From assembly GCA_032622095.1 (NCBI GenBank), contig CP136067.1:80256705-80320704 (forward strand): DNA of 64,000 bases. The letters are read 5' to 3'. Numbering within the stretch: the stretch's first letter is position 1; each line of letters begins with the position of its first letter. The notes below the pieces were generated by a model. It saw nothing but the letters and a program-made list of their open reading frames with translations, was not told the origin of the DNA and searched no databases. Positions 1-10,800 of this stretch are shown here, piece after piece. The stretch comes from Siphonodentalium dalli (Eukaryota > Mollusca > Scaphopoda > Gadilida > Siphonodentaliidae). A program made the position numbers and the translations under genes.

Positions 1-194
1 TGCTCAGTCTGTTCAAATTATAATTGTCGAAGATATTGATATTGCAGAACGTCAGTGAAGGGAAATCTCCTTCTTTCACTCGTCGGATTTGAACTTTCGT
101 GACGGTCGGGTAACCATAGAAATCGTTGATTTGCCAGAATATAACGAATCCGAGGGACACGGCCATCATCCCGACAATAATCGTCCAGAATACA
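1..194 (-). CDS. Partial exon of a DEG/ENaC (amiloride-sensitive) sodium channel
   Basis: Read on the minus strand from base 193, this frame has no stop to the window edge and gives about 64 residues. It opens with VFWTIIVGMMAVSLGF, a first transmembrane helix preceded by the FW that is typical of this family. It then has YGYPTVTKVQIRRV and finally FPSLTFCNINIF. The Y-x-YP-T start of the extracellular domain and the FPxLTxCNxN motif just after TM1 are hallmarks of DEG/ENaC/ASIC/FaNaC channels (Pfam ASC family). These are trimeric sodium channels of the plasma membrane gated by peptides, protons, bile acids or force. A splice acceptor (TTTGTCTGCTTTCAG) sits directly upstream on the minus strand, so the exon starts at base 194 in a split codon. 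The exon is cut by the window start. The upstream exon with the cytoplasmic HG motif was not found, so the subtype cannot be named. The frame, the acceptor and two family motifs agree, so I am fairly sure of the family. Confidence 0.82.
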
Positions 195-1308
195 CTGAAA
201 GCAGACAAATGATGTCATATAATTAAATAATAAAAACTGGTTGGACAGTGGACATCGCCATATATACGCTATACAACGATGTGCATAGAGTTCAACCATA
301 TTAGTCCAGGAGATATTTGTTGAAACTTGCACCGGTTGTATTCTCCGGTTGTATATATGCATATATAAGAGAATACACTGTGTTAACAAGAGCCTCCGAG
401 ACTCCAGACAAGAACGCGTCCATTTTGTTTTATATGCACCAGGTCGTTTTGACCGCCATTATAGTAAATTTACCATCACATGCGGTTTTATGTTAACGCG
501 ATTCGTTATGTTAATATACAGCGCTTACAGATTAGCCAAAAATCCAACACCAATTTGGCCGAAATGTGATTTTTTTTCCCGACATTTCACCGCCTATCGT
601 TTGTCTCTGTGGGGAAACAGGGGCATCTTGGCGCGATTTTATAAATCTGTCGCATAGAAGTGTCATTTGCGCACACAATGAGACCATTCCCGGCTATATA
701 CCCGAAATCAAGTTTTTTTTTTATCCAAATGCCGGTTCCACCCCCTGGGAACCGGTCCTGCTAGAAACAATTTCACCTGTTTGGATCCAGCCAAATCGGT
801 TACATCTGATCGCCCGATACGCGACAGAATTAATTTTTCTTAGATGCAGTCGCATTTGTCAAGACAGAAGACTCAATATATAGGTACCAGATGTACGTCT
901 GTGCATCCTTATCTGGCACCTATCCAAGATAAATATATGTCAATTATTTCAAGATTGGAGTAAAATATATCCAGAAATTCACCATATAGTATAGAAAATA
1001 CGCCTCGTATACAAAAATTCCTTCAAACATCGTTATTTTGCATATTGGTTGACTGCACAGGCATAAGTTATAATCGACGACAAACTGTTCAATGAATAGA
1101 ACATATTTTATGTTTTACGTGTGTGGAGATGTTTGAAGGGTACAACTTACAGCAGACCGTCTCGACACGATGATCCAGTCTACATCCGTTTCAGGTACAG
1201 TTTACAAAGTGAATGTCGATAGATGAAAGATAAAACAAAAAATGCAACATTCTTGTGTATATGGCCTCTCTAGCCAGACACAAAGGTTCTGTACACAATC
1301 GAGGCACG
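195..1308. other. Non-coding stretch, probably intron of the channel gene
   Basis: No exon, RNA gene or clear repeat was recognised. If the channel gene extends rightwards on the minus strand, this is intronic. The open frames here lack any family resemblance. Confidence 0.4.
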
Positions 1309-1752
1309 TTAAAGGTACTCAATCCGACCAGACGCTCCTACATTACTATTTCTTTGGCTTCGGGGGTAAACAATATTTGATTCGAGTCGAGGAACCTACC
1401 AATCAAAGCTCAGAGTGATCAGATATCTATTTTTGAAGTTTGTTATTTCTCGAGATAGTGGCTCAGAAACACGTGGTCAAACGGACGAAGATGCTGATGA
1501 AGATGGATAACTCTAAAATCAAGTGGTAATAATAACCACTTGATTTTAGAGTTATCCATCTTCATCCGCATCTTCGTCCGTTTGACCATGTGTTTCTGGG
1601 CCACTATCTCGAGAAATAACAAAATTCGATATCTGATCACTCTGAGCTGTGATGGGTGGGTTCTTCGAATCGAATCAAATATTTTTACCCCCCCCCCCGA
1701 AACAAAAATAAATAGTAATTTACCAACGTCTGATCGGATTGAGTACCTTTAA
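1309..1752. mobile_element. Fold-back MITE with TTAA flanks (family C)
   Basis: This is a long imperfect palindrome centred near 1531. The left arm ends AAATCAAGTGG and the right arm begins CCACTTGATTT, and the match continues outwards to GGTACTCAATCCGA on the left and TCGGATTGAGTACC on the right. TTAA lies at both outer ends (1309-1312 and 1749-1752), as for elements moved by piggyBac- or Kolobok-type transposases. It encodes nothing; the open frames on both strands are mirror images of the arms. Partial copies are at 5735-5961, 20420-20580 and 35266-35430. The autonomous partner is not in the window. Confidence 0.8.
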
Positions 1753-2365
1753 AGGGGCGGCCTTCGTTGTAGGCTATATATAATGTAGAAATAACAGTTA
1801 TCAAATTATGATAACTGCTTTAGAATATACTATAACTATAGCATAATGATGATATGAATGCAATACTATTCACAAAACACGCTTTGTGTCCGAGAAAATG
1901 AAGGTCGAGTGTTGTTTTGTTTCTCGCAAGAAGCGCAGTGAATTGTGCAGAGTCACGATATTGCGTCATTTCCCTATATAGATTCGCGTGCATTCTACGT
2001 AGGTTGTGAAACCCCTAATTTGGTGCGTCTACAACTCACAATAATACCATATAGTAAATTCCTTGTTTGGTATGCATTACCATATATGGGATAGGAGAAA
2101 ATACAAACTGGATTAAAATATCTTTGCAAGAACAATTATATTATGTACACATTTTCTATCTGCTAATTTCCCAATCATGAAGTAACGTAGAGTAGCTGGA
2201 TTTTGAACTGACAGCGGGTAGAATGGGTCGATTAAAATAAAATTTGGTGTGATTTGAATGCGATAGATTTATCTTCGCGGTCCATAGCGCAAAGGAACAG
2301 TTTCATTGGACGATCCGGTAGTTCCGAGTGTTTGTCTATAAACAAATGGTTTTGTAACGTTTTTT
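1753..2365. other. Unannotated stretch
   Basis: AT-rich sequence in which I recognise no gene or repeat. Confidence 0.4.
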
Positions 2366-2537
2366 TTATGTTTGTCGACATAGCAAAGCGTACAAATGTG
2401 ACAATAACATGCAATGTACGCGATTAGTATAACAACAATATCTGTATATTATATAATATTCTTTCTGTTTATGGCGGTTTTAGTGGATGTGACAATTTTA
2501 ACAGCTATACCCACCGGGAAGTCCGCCCGTATCTTTA
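2366..2537 (+). repeat. Dispersed repeat, family D fragment
   Basis: About 170 bp shared with 33479-33668 and 46655-46831 and, inverted, with 27121-27346. Shared words include GTGACAATAACATGCA and CTTTCTGTTTATGGCGG. It corresponds to the right part of the 490-bp element at 46342-46831. No coding potential. Confidence 0.75.
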
Positions 2538-3164
2538 TGCACATTTAGAAGGATTTTCATCAGCATTAAAATATCAGCATAATATCAGAAGCTCCAAAAC
2601 CTTTATTATATATATTAATTTTCACCTGTCATAATATATATATGTATAAACGAACCGGTACATGAATCATAATTTGGTTCCTACTTAAAACGTCTTCAAA
2701 TGCATAACATGGCTAGTAGCCATCGCGGTGTGGAATTTTGAAATCCATTTTCCAGTAAGCGCTGATAATTGCCGTCACCGTAATGTGCCGAATAGTGATA
2801 TTATGACATGCAAGAATCAGAACAATTACATGAGAACCGATTCTGATTTGCCACATTCAGAAATATCTGGACCAGCTTCCATCTCTTCGTTAATCTAGCT
2901 CGATCACACCAACAAAGTATTCAAAACGTCCTGGGAGAAAGGTTCCTCTATCAGAACGCATCAAACGATCCATTTTCCTGTATCTAGCTCACTATTTTGC
3001 ACCAAAATAGGTGGAGTCGTTTTGTTTTGCAAGCTTTCCCCATGGTAGCATGTGGTATAATTCATCTGCTAAATATGGACGTCATCTTAACTAGAAAGAC
3101 ATACGGTCGATAAGTATACTAGCTTGACTATTCAATTTGATTTGATTCAGTATATATATACATA
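2538..3164. other. Unannotated stretch
   Basis: No gene, RNA or repeat recognised. Confidence 0.4.
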
Positions 3165-3186
3165 TTGTGACGTGGTGTCAGACCGG

Positions 3187-3296
3187 TTTTCCGAAGACCT
3201 ATTACTACGAAGGCCCACAACTCCGAAGACCCGATTCTCCGACGGCCCATAACCCCGAAGACCCGATTCTCCGAAGGTCCGATTCTCCGAAGATTT
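3187..3296. repeat. 15-bp minisatellite, left arm
   Basis: About seven imperfect units of the type CCGAAGACCCGATTCT, the reverse complement of the units at 4010-4256. Confidence 0.75.
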
Positions 3297-3338
3297 TGTT
3301 TTATCGGGGTATTATCGTTTACTAAATAGTGTACAGTC

Positions 3339-3530
3339 CAGTGGCGAAGCCAAGGGGTCCCAAAATTCCCACTGCCCCCATTAAACCTCTACTTGCTATT
3401 TCAGACAATATGGGCCCCTACCAAAACATGTCCAATGTCATGTAAACGCCCGGAAATCGTTCATGGGGCATCAAAATATTCAAACTTTTCCTACTGCCCC
3501 CACCTAAATGGGAATCCTGGCCCGCCACTG
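3339..3530. mobile_element. hAT-like MITE, copy 1
   Basis: It starts CAGTGGCGAAGCCAAGG and ends CCTGGCCCGCCACTG. The CAGTGGCGG-type terminus is typical of hAT elements. The interior matches the inverted element at 3688-3974, including a shared ATGTCATGTAAACG block. No 8-bp direct duplication was found at its ends, so it probably moved as part of the larger palindrome. Confidence 0.6.
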
Positions 3531-3687
3531 ACTATACACCATATACTATAACGTTACGTTAGCCCATGAGATGCCAGAGTAAAATGTACAGGGGTGAACG
3601 GGGAAGAACTTGTCGCCCCTGCATGTGCATGTTATAGGCTACTCTGACATTCTTGCAGCGTTTCGTTATAATATACCCGGTGCACAC

Positions 3688-3974
3688 CAGTGGCGGAGCC
3701 AGGGTTCCCATTTAGGGGTGCACATTAATTAGCATATGTGGGGGATATGTGGGGGATATATCATGCATATGATATGCCGAAAGCATATCACGAAGGCCTG
3801 CTTTGGGGAGCGCATACATGGGAGGGGTCGCCCCCAATCGTTGGTCCGGGGGCTCCCCTGGGCAAGAACACTGTGAATATTTGAATGCCTAGGAGGGATT
3901 TCCTGACGTTTACATGACATTTGACATGTTTTTTGGGGGCGGTCTTCCCTAGGGCCCCATTGACCCCGCCACTG
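3688..3974 (-). mobile_element. hAT-like MITE, copy 2 (inverted)
   Basis: It starts CAGTGGCGGAGCCAGGG and ends GACCCCGCCACTG. It is longer than copy 1 and is its inverted relative. The spacer between the copies (3531-3687) is itself weakly self-complementary (GCCAGAGTA against TACTCTG). Confidence 0.6.
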
Positions 3975-4009
3975 GACTGTACACTATTTAATAAGCGATA
4001 AAACATGAT

Positions 4010-4256
4010 CTTCGGAGAATCGGATCTTCGGACCTTCGGAGAATCGGCCCTTCGAAGTTATAGACCTTCGGAGTTATGGGCGTTCGGAGTTATAGGACTT
4101 CGGAGTTATGGGCTTTCGGAGTTATGGGTCTTCGGAGTTATGGGATTTCGGAGAATCGGGACTTCGGAGTTATGGGCTTTCGGAGAATCGGGGCGTCGGA
4201 GAATCTGACCTTCGGAGAATCGGACCTTCGGAGTTATGGGTCTTCGGAAAAACGCT
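4010..4256. repeat. 15-bp minisatellite, right arm
   Basis: About sixteen units alternating between CTTCGGAGTTATGGG and CTTCGGAGAATCGG variants, in the orientation opposite to 3187-3296. Confidence 0.8.
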
Positions 4257-4276
4257 ACGTAACCTGTGACGTGGAA

Positions 4277-5734
4277 CTGAAAGTCTATAAATGATTTGCT
4301 CCTGAGATTAATATATATATATACCTTTGGTTTCATAACTTTCATTATACCCTGGTTTGGGGCGATAATATATAATATATCACCGATACCGTTCGATATT
4401 ACACTATATATAGAACCAAATCTATTAGGCAAATATGAAATGTAATATACGCTATACCCCATTCACGTGACGGGAAATTGTCGGGGACCAATTTTGGTCG
4501 TGGACTATTTTTGCCTTGGCCTTTAGTCGGGGCTATTCCGAGAAATGGTCTGCGTTTATGTTGGAATAGTTTGGAATACAGGGGATATTCTGTAGAAAAG
4601 CTTGCCGCCATCGAGAGGTTTATACACTATATTGCAGGATAATACTGTTTATTGGAGTTAACCGTATAGGGCAGGGCGGGGAAACAGTTGTAGGGATACT
4701 GATATATATATTGCTATTGAATTCATCTTATTGATGAGGTCCATTGAAAGGTGGGGACAAAATTGTGTCCTCTTGTGTTACAAATCGACTTCCAACAACT
4801 ATATATTGCCTGGGATAATGCATAATATACCAAGCATGCATGTTTGATAAGAAACTTTCGTTTGGTCCCGGACTATTTCACGTGACCACAATAATGTATA
4901 CAGGTTGATGATTTGGTCCCCGAGTATCAATATTTGGTCTACCTCATGAGCTGGACATTGGTTTCAAACATAGTTTGCATGGGATCAAATAATATCGTCC
5001 CTGCATGGCCAAATGCACTTACATGATGATTTTTAATTCTACAACTTGTTTAAGTCCATTTCAAACAAAAACGATGTCCTGAAATTTTAAACAGGTAATA
5101 CCGTTATAAGCAGAGTTTGGTTTCGCAATTGGTGGAAGAAATGCTGAGCTGAACACATACTTTAAGAGTCTGGACAATGCTTTTAAGAATCTCAAGATAA
5201 AACACAAGAAATCCAAATGTGTCTTGGCGTCGAACAAATCGATACAGGACAACATTTAACGTCCCTAACGTCCCTAACGTACGTTGTCAATTTTTTACTT
5301 TCCGTTTAAATTACAAAATTGGACGAACACAAGCAACTAATTCAATAGCATAAATGTATGCAAAATTATACGTCTACGTGGAAAACGCAATATCCCACCG
5401 TTAGTTCACTTGGAAACCTCCGACAACGGGCACAGCCTGGGTAACCTAAACTTGTCCTAACGTCGTCAGAGCATACGACATTAAGTACACAGGTCTACAT
5501 GGTTTTCATAAATTACATTATAAGACGTAAAGAACAAGCGAACCATTTACCATGGACAGTAATTTATCACAGTTAGAAGCCTATGAACAGTGCATGATTC
5601 TCAAAGAAGGAGAATTCCTTTCCACTCGTCTGTGTGAATGAACCCATCTGGGGTAGCTCATGCCTGGCAGACTATCTAAAAAAGCAACCAGTTCCATAGT
5701 CTGTCACAAATAGCAGGGCATGCATCCAAGTACT
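4277..5734. other. Unannotated stretch
   Basis: AT-rich DNA with scattered TA runs. A short duplication of CGTCCCTAA lies near 5260-5280. No gene recognised. Confidence 0.4.
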
Positions 5735-5961
5735 TTAAAGATGACAACGCTAGCAAATTACTATTTCCTTGGTTTGGGGGTAACAAATATTTGATTCGAG
5801 TCAAGGAACCCACCCATCAAATCTCAGAGTTATCAGATATTGATATTTGAAATCTATTATTTTTCACCACCGACAACTTTGAGTGGCCCAGCAAACAGTC
5901 GACGAGAAGACTGTCTCTGACCAAATTGTGGATGATGATGGATAACTCTAAAATCAAGTGG
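5735..5961 (+). mobile_element. Family C MITE, left half
   Basis: It begins at TTAA and matches the left arm of 1309-1752 through TTTGATTCGAGTC, CTCAGAGTTATCAGATAT and GATAACTCTAAAATCAAGTGG-like sequence. The second arm is absent: the palindrome stops at its centre and unrelated sequence follows. Confidence 0.75.
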
Positions 5962-5969
5962 ATTTTTTG

Positions 5970-6135
5970 TGTCAGTTATTTGAGAAAACTGGGGGGTCGG
6001 GGTCGGGGTCGGAAATAATTTCCAGACACGTATGCTACTTTTTTGCCGATGACCACTTTTTGGACCCACCCACCCCCGACCCCAAATTTTTTCATAGAGT
6101 TTTTTCCAGCCATGTTTTGACACCCACCCCCTTGT
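5970..6135. repeat. Dispersed repeat related to 7636-7827
   Basis: Shares GAGAAAACTGG, a GGGTCGGGGTCGG-type run and TTTTGACACCCACC with the 7.7-kb region, in inverted arrangement. Both follow family C-like sequence, so this may be the divergent inner part of a longer family C relative. Weak evidence. Confidence 0.4.
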
Positions 6136-6330
6136 GGAACGCAAAACACAAACATACTGAGAAAACCAGGACCAAACCTCCTACATTGAGATTCAGTGAA
6201 TCTAGCAATGAACAACAGGACTGGTCTCTAGCAGTATATTCTTGACTGCAGTGGATTTTTAATCGTTTTTGTTAAATATCATATTTCCACAGCTATGCAG
6301 TCAATTTATTTTAAAGCTTAGTATATGAAT

Positions 6331-6461
6331 AGAGCATGGATTGGAGTTGTACGCGAATGTAGTGGCCATTTGGAAGGGTGTAGTCCATGAGCCGAAGGCG
6401 AGTGAACTACACCATTCCCACTGGCCACTACATTCGCGTAGTCAACGTCAAGATATGCTCT
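6331..6461. repeat. Fold-back hairpin
   Basis: ACGCGAATGTAGTGGCCA on the left pairs with TGGCCACTACATTCGCGT on the right, and the pairing extends to AGAGCAT / ATGCTCT at the outer ends. A loop of about 40 bases contains GTGTAGT / ACTACAC. It is a short inverted repeat, possibly a small MITE. No flanking duplication was identified. Confidence 0.7.
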
Positions 6462-7635
6462 AATAATTATATTATATCGAACATTTATAGACAAACTGAC
6501 GTTCTAATATTTATATACCATCGAACATTTTATTGCTAAACTGAAGTCATTGTATTGTGTCCAGGTTGCATTCAATTTCCTTCTCGTCACAAAACCAATT
6601 AAGCAGCTTTATTGCTATTGTGAATAGCAGCTATGCCTGAGTGGGTATATCCGGTCACTGACACAGCGCGCACGGTTAATCATAATTAATAGTCACTGTT
6701 TTAGTGCCAAAATGTGTGTGGTAGTCCTTTTTAGAGATCATTTTAGTTTTTGTGTTTTGTTACTTTGTTATGGAAATTTATAAAGATATTATGTCTATAC
6801 ACCAGGTAGGTGATATTGCTCTACACTAGATATGTGATTTTGTTTTACACCAGATAGGTGATATTGTTTTACACCAGATAGGTGATTATATTGTATCAGA
6901 TAGGTTAAATTATTATATGCTACGTGCCACCCAGACTCATTAGACATTACAAAAACATGTTTATCGCACATATAGCAATACACTAGAGCACACAGGAGCA
7001 CCAATGGGAAATCAAAGAAAGTTAATGTTACGATTGATTCCAATTGATTCAGATTGGTCAGGATTGGTTAGGAATTTTATAACGTTCACAGTTTATCTTG
7101 TATGAATTCAGGAATATTGTATGAGTTCAGAAAAGGCATTATTTCTATTGGACTACTCAAGTGTAGCATGTGAGAGTAAAGCATATAATAAAAAACAAAC
7201 CTACACTTTTAGTAGAAACCTGTATTAACTCATTCATGACTACATGATATTGTGAATTATTACCATTTTCTATCTCTTTTGTCACATATGAGATAATTGT
7301 GTTATCCACTCACAAGTCTAGGTATGTTAGATGTTTTTGTGTTTATACATCAGTGTATACATTAGTGTTTAATGTCCATGTTTGACCAGATTTGGCATTA
7401 AATTTATTTCTTTAAAGTTATCCTTATTTGATGTTAATTACATAGAATACTGCATGGGCGATTCAGCTGCATTAAGAATACTTTCCCTTGTCCTAAAGAG
7501 GCACAAACCAACATCCAATGACCCTAGCGTGTTTAGTGTTGCTGCAGTTCCTTATTATTGATTTCTTAGTGTTACAAACCAGTACAAACTAGTAAAAATC
7601 CAATAAAAGATGTGAAGGAAAACAAATAATTTTGT
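6462..7635. other. Non-coding stretch with a short minisatellite
   Basis: Contains the tandem repeat at 6796-6906. Otherwise nothing recognised. Confidence 0.4.
6796..6906. repeat. Short minisatellite, unit about 26 bp
   Basis: Four to five diverged units containing TTTTACACCAGATAGGTGAT. The minus-strand frame here is only a translation of the repeat. Confidence 0.75.
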
Positions 7636-7827
7636 CACGGAAAAAATTGCTTTGGGCTTATTTTGACACCCACCACCCACAGGATACGTGTCGGGGAAAA
7701 AATTCTGCTCCCCCCCCCCCCCCCCGAGAAAACTGGCAAAATTTCGTTGAACAAAAACATTTAAAAATTTGGTTGTTGTTGGAATCTGATGATATGGGAA
7801 CCATCGAATCGAATTGAGTACCGTTAA
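7636..7827. mobile_element. Possible family C right end
   Basis: Ends ATCGAATTGAGTACCGTTAA, close to the right terminus of 1309-1752. It has an internal run of C at about 7711-7725 and shares words with 5970-6135. The left boundary is unclear. Confidence 0.4.
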
Positions 7828-10800
7828 GGCAAATATTATGGGTAAGTGTCACTGTGTCAGTCAACCAAAATTCCACGCAACTATTTTCAGATTGGTTCCG
7901 ATTAGATTTGCCGCGATTGCGATTGGCGATTTTAATTTATATCATAAAGGGATCACCGGAAACGAAAAATGCGAACGTCTGGACGGACGGACGTTCGGAC
8001 CAATAACATAATACGTCCCGGTTTTATGTGTACATCTTATTACACATTATCTTGTTTTAAATACTGAATATTGGGATTAAGGGGGAAGAACCGTAATTTG
8101 CACAAATCCAGCCAAAATGGCAAGAGATTTTCATCAAAGAATTTAGTTGAATCTATTTGGCGAAAAAAATCTTGAATTTCACATATCATCATCTTCATTG
8201 TATATATCATCGAGCAATTATTAAAATACGATAAAAACAATGGATTGTGATACATTTGAAAGGTTGAAATATTAGCTTTTTTTTGTCCCTACAAGTACCA
8301 AGAATTGATAGACTAATTAATAATTTCACACAACACTCCAATCACCAAAATAGCTTATTGTCTTGGGTCTATGAGAGGAGGCTTCATGCGTATCACGGCT
8401 AATATTGGCAATATCCGGTGTCCACCATAATCTCCAATATCCCGCGAGCCTTTCGAAATTAAAAAGCATCTGCCGACGACTAAATGCCATCTGCAATTAA
8501 AGAAACCATTGAAGAATCTAAGAAATCGAATCGATTTAAATTTAAACTAAGCGAAGAAGGCAATTGAGAAATGCCGGTGTGATGCGTATACATGCGTATA
8601 ATGGTGTCACCATGCCATATAAATTATCACACGGACCCACAATGATATTTATTGTTGTATAAATAATACCCTAGTTGGGTCCATAAGTTAGACAATGCAG
8701 TGCATTTGTTGAAAATATTTCCTGTCAAACTCTCCAATGACCAGCCTTGAAAATTGTTTTTATTTTGTTTAAACCACTTTTTTTTTTACATAATTAGAAC
8801 GTATATATAACGTATAGTAATACATTGGTTATAGAGGATAATCATTTCCCCCTTCAAATTGATCGTTTGAAATTGAGATCTTTTGAAAATTCACGAATGG
8901 GGCGCCTTCTTAACAAAGAGAACCTCGGGTTGCTGTGTAAGAAGATCCAACTAAGATATATATAGTATACTAATCTATAGTGATAACCATTTATTACATA
9001 AAATTTATTATGTATGAACATGAAATTCGGATGAAAATAGAAGTCATATATACCAATGTGCATAGTGTATATGTTATCACGCATGTTCCACATTAATTTG
9101 TGGCTTTTCGCATTAAACTCAATCAGATGTTGTTGAGCATGAGTGGACCACGTTGGTGAGCGTGGTATGGATTGCATGCGTAATCACTGACCAGTGGCCA
9201 CATCATTTGTCTCAAATAGACGTGATATAATTTCACATGTCTCCAATCCCCCTGTACTTAACAAATGACTTTTCCTGCGTCGGTATATTGTCATTTCCGC
9301 TTGTCCTGGAGGACCAGACTAAAGGTAAATAGTAGACAATTTCTGACGGGAAATTATACTTCCTGGCAGCCAACCCAATACGAAATGACAGCAGACGCGT
9401 GCTAACAAACAAGAGGCGGGCTTCATGGAGCGTACATGTACATGTATATGTTTACTTCGGAACCATTCGGGCTTGGATAGGCGGTTCAAATTATAGAGAA
9501 CAAATATGACACTCGCAGGGACAGCGGATTGCTTGTCTCATCCCATGCAACTTTTGTAACATATATAACTGAATTATAAACAACGGTTGCTTATTTAAAA
9601 ATGTGCTCTGTTTTCAATTGGTTTTTATCTGTAAACAATTACCCCCCCCCCCCCCCCCCCCCCCCAAACCCGACCTATATTCACTGTAACGCCTCAATAT
9701 AGGCTTAAAATACACAATCTTTTTTAGATTTTGTCCAACACGTGAATCGTCGATGAGCAGTTTTGACAATTCCACGACTCTCTCTAAATCGATATCGATG
9801 AGATAGAGATAAACGCAGAAAAAATATAACAAAATGATGTGTTTCTCAGAGTACAGTCAGCGCCAGAGAAATACACGTACTTCTCTAACACGCACGACAA
9901 ATTAACACAAGGTCGATTAGGTTAACGCCAAAACGATAAACCGAAATGAAAGAGCCAATTCGTAGTAATATCGAGAAGTACCTCTTGGGGGGAGTCTGAA
10001 GGGGGAATTTGCGACATCAATTATATCGAGGGGGTCAGACAATAATGACGTCACATTCATTTAGGCGCCCGAAGGTACCAATAAATTACTTGCTAAGAAT
10101 TCAGAGACTGAAGACGGACTCGATGCTAATACCTTCTGGCGACATGGGATACGCAATTGACGAAGCACGAGTTTATTCGGTCGAATTTACTTGTTTGTCA
10201 ACGTCTTGCCTTTGGCTCCACGAGGGTAAAACGCTCTGTTCCTAACGATATATACTTAGTAGACAATCGTTTATGCCTCTAGCAGCCTGGTTTGACATAA
10301 TTAGGTAAAACTATATATGCTAATAATAAATCACTTTATTGCTTTTTAATATTCTAAAATATCATAAATGGGGCGCAACGCCGCGCAAGACGCCTACGCC
10401 CCTTTAAAGTGACATGAAACACTCCGGTAGGGTGATCAAATGTAAATGGAGAATAATCTTGTTCAAAGCAGTAATTTTTACAAATATTATATCCAAATTG
10501 ACCACACACACCGCCATTCTTATAAATTATATTAATTAAATGCAGAGACTCTCGATGGGGAAATCGTTTTCGTTAGTTTATCGCCGATAGATGTTTCCCG
10601 AATCGTATAGTAAATATTTACATTTGAGCGTAGTTCAGACGATGTTCTCTATGGAGTGGTATGCATGGAGTGGTACGGTCGATTTGCTTCAGATTTTTCG
10701 GCGATGTTAGTGGAATGGTACATTCCTCCAGTTGGCATAGCGCCTTGATACTAACTTATCAGTTCCACGCACCCGAACAAGTACATAATGTGTCTTTAAG

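Larger units (their letters stand above)
3165..4275. mobile_element. Nested palindromic element with minisatellite arms
   Basis: The left arm (about 3175-3338) and right arm (about 3975-4265) are inverted copies. Both carry 15-bp repeats built on CTTCGGAGTTATGGG or CTTCGGAGAATCGG. Both then continue inwards through a shared unique stretch (GTACAGTC at 3331-3338, GACTGTAC at 3975-3982) into inverted copies of a hAT-like MITE. The right arm has more 15-bp units than the left. The outer ends are similar (TTTTCCGAAGACC on the left, GGGTCTTCGGAAAAA on the right), but no convincing target duplication was seen. It encodes no protein; frames at 4005-4294 are translations of the 15-bp repeat. Confidence 0.7.

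Noticed and set aside
4005-4294. Plus-strand frames of 67-72 codons
   Set aside because: They are periodic translations of the 15-bp CTTCGGAGTTATGGG repeat.
9642-9665. C24 run as a functional element
   Set aside because: Several C runs of different length occur in unrelated contexts. Simple slippage or sequencing error is enough.
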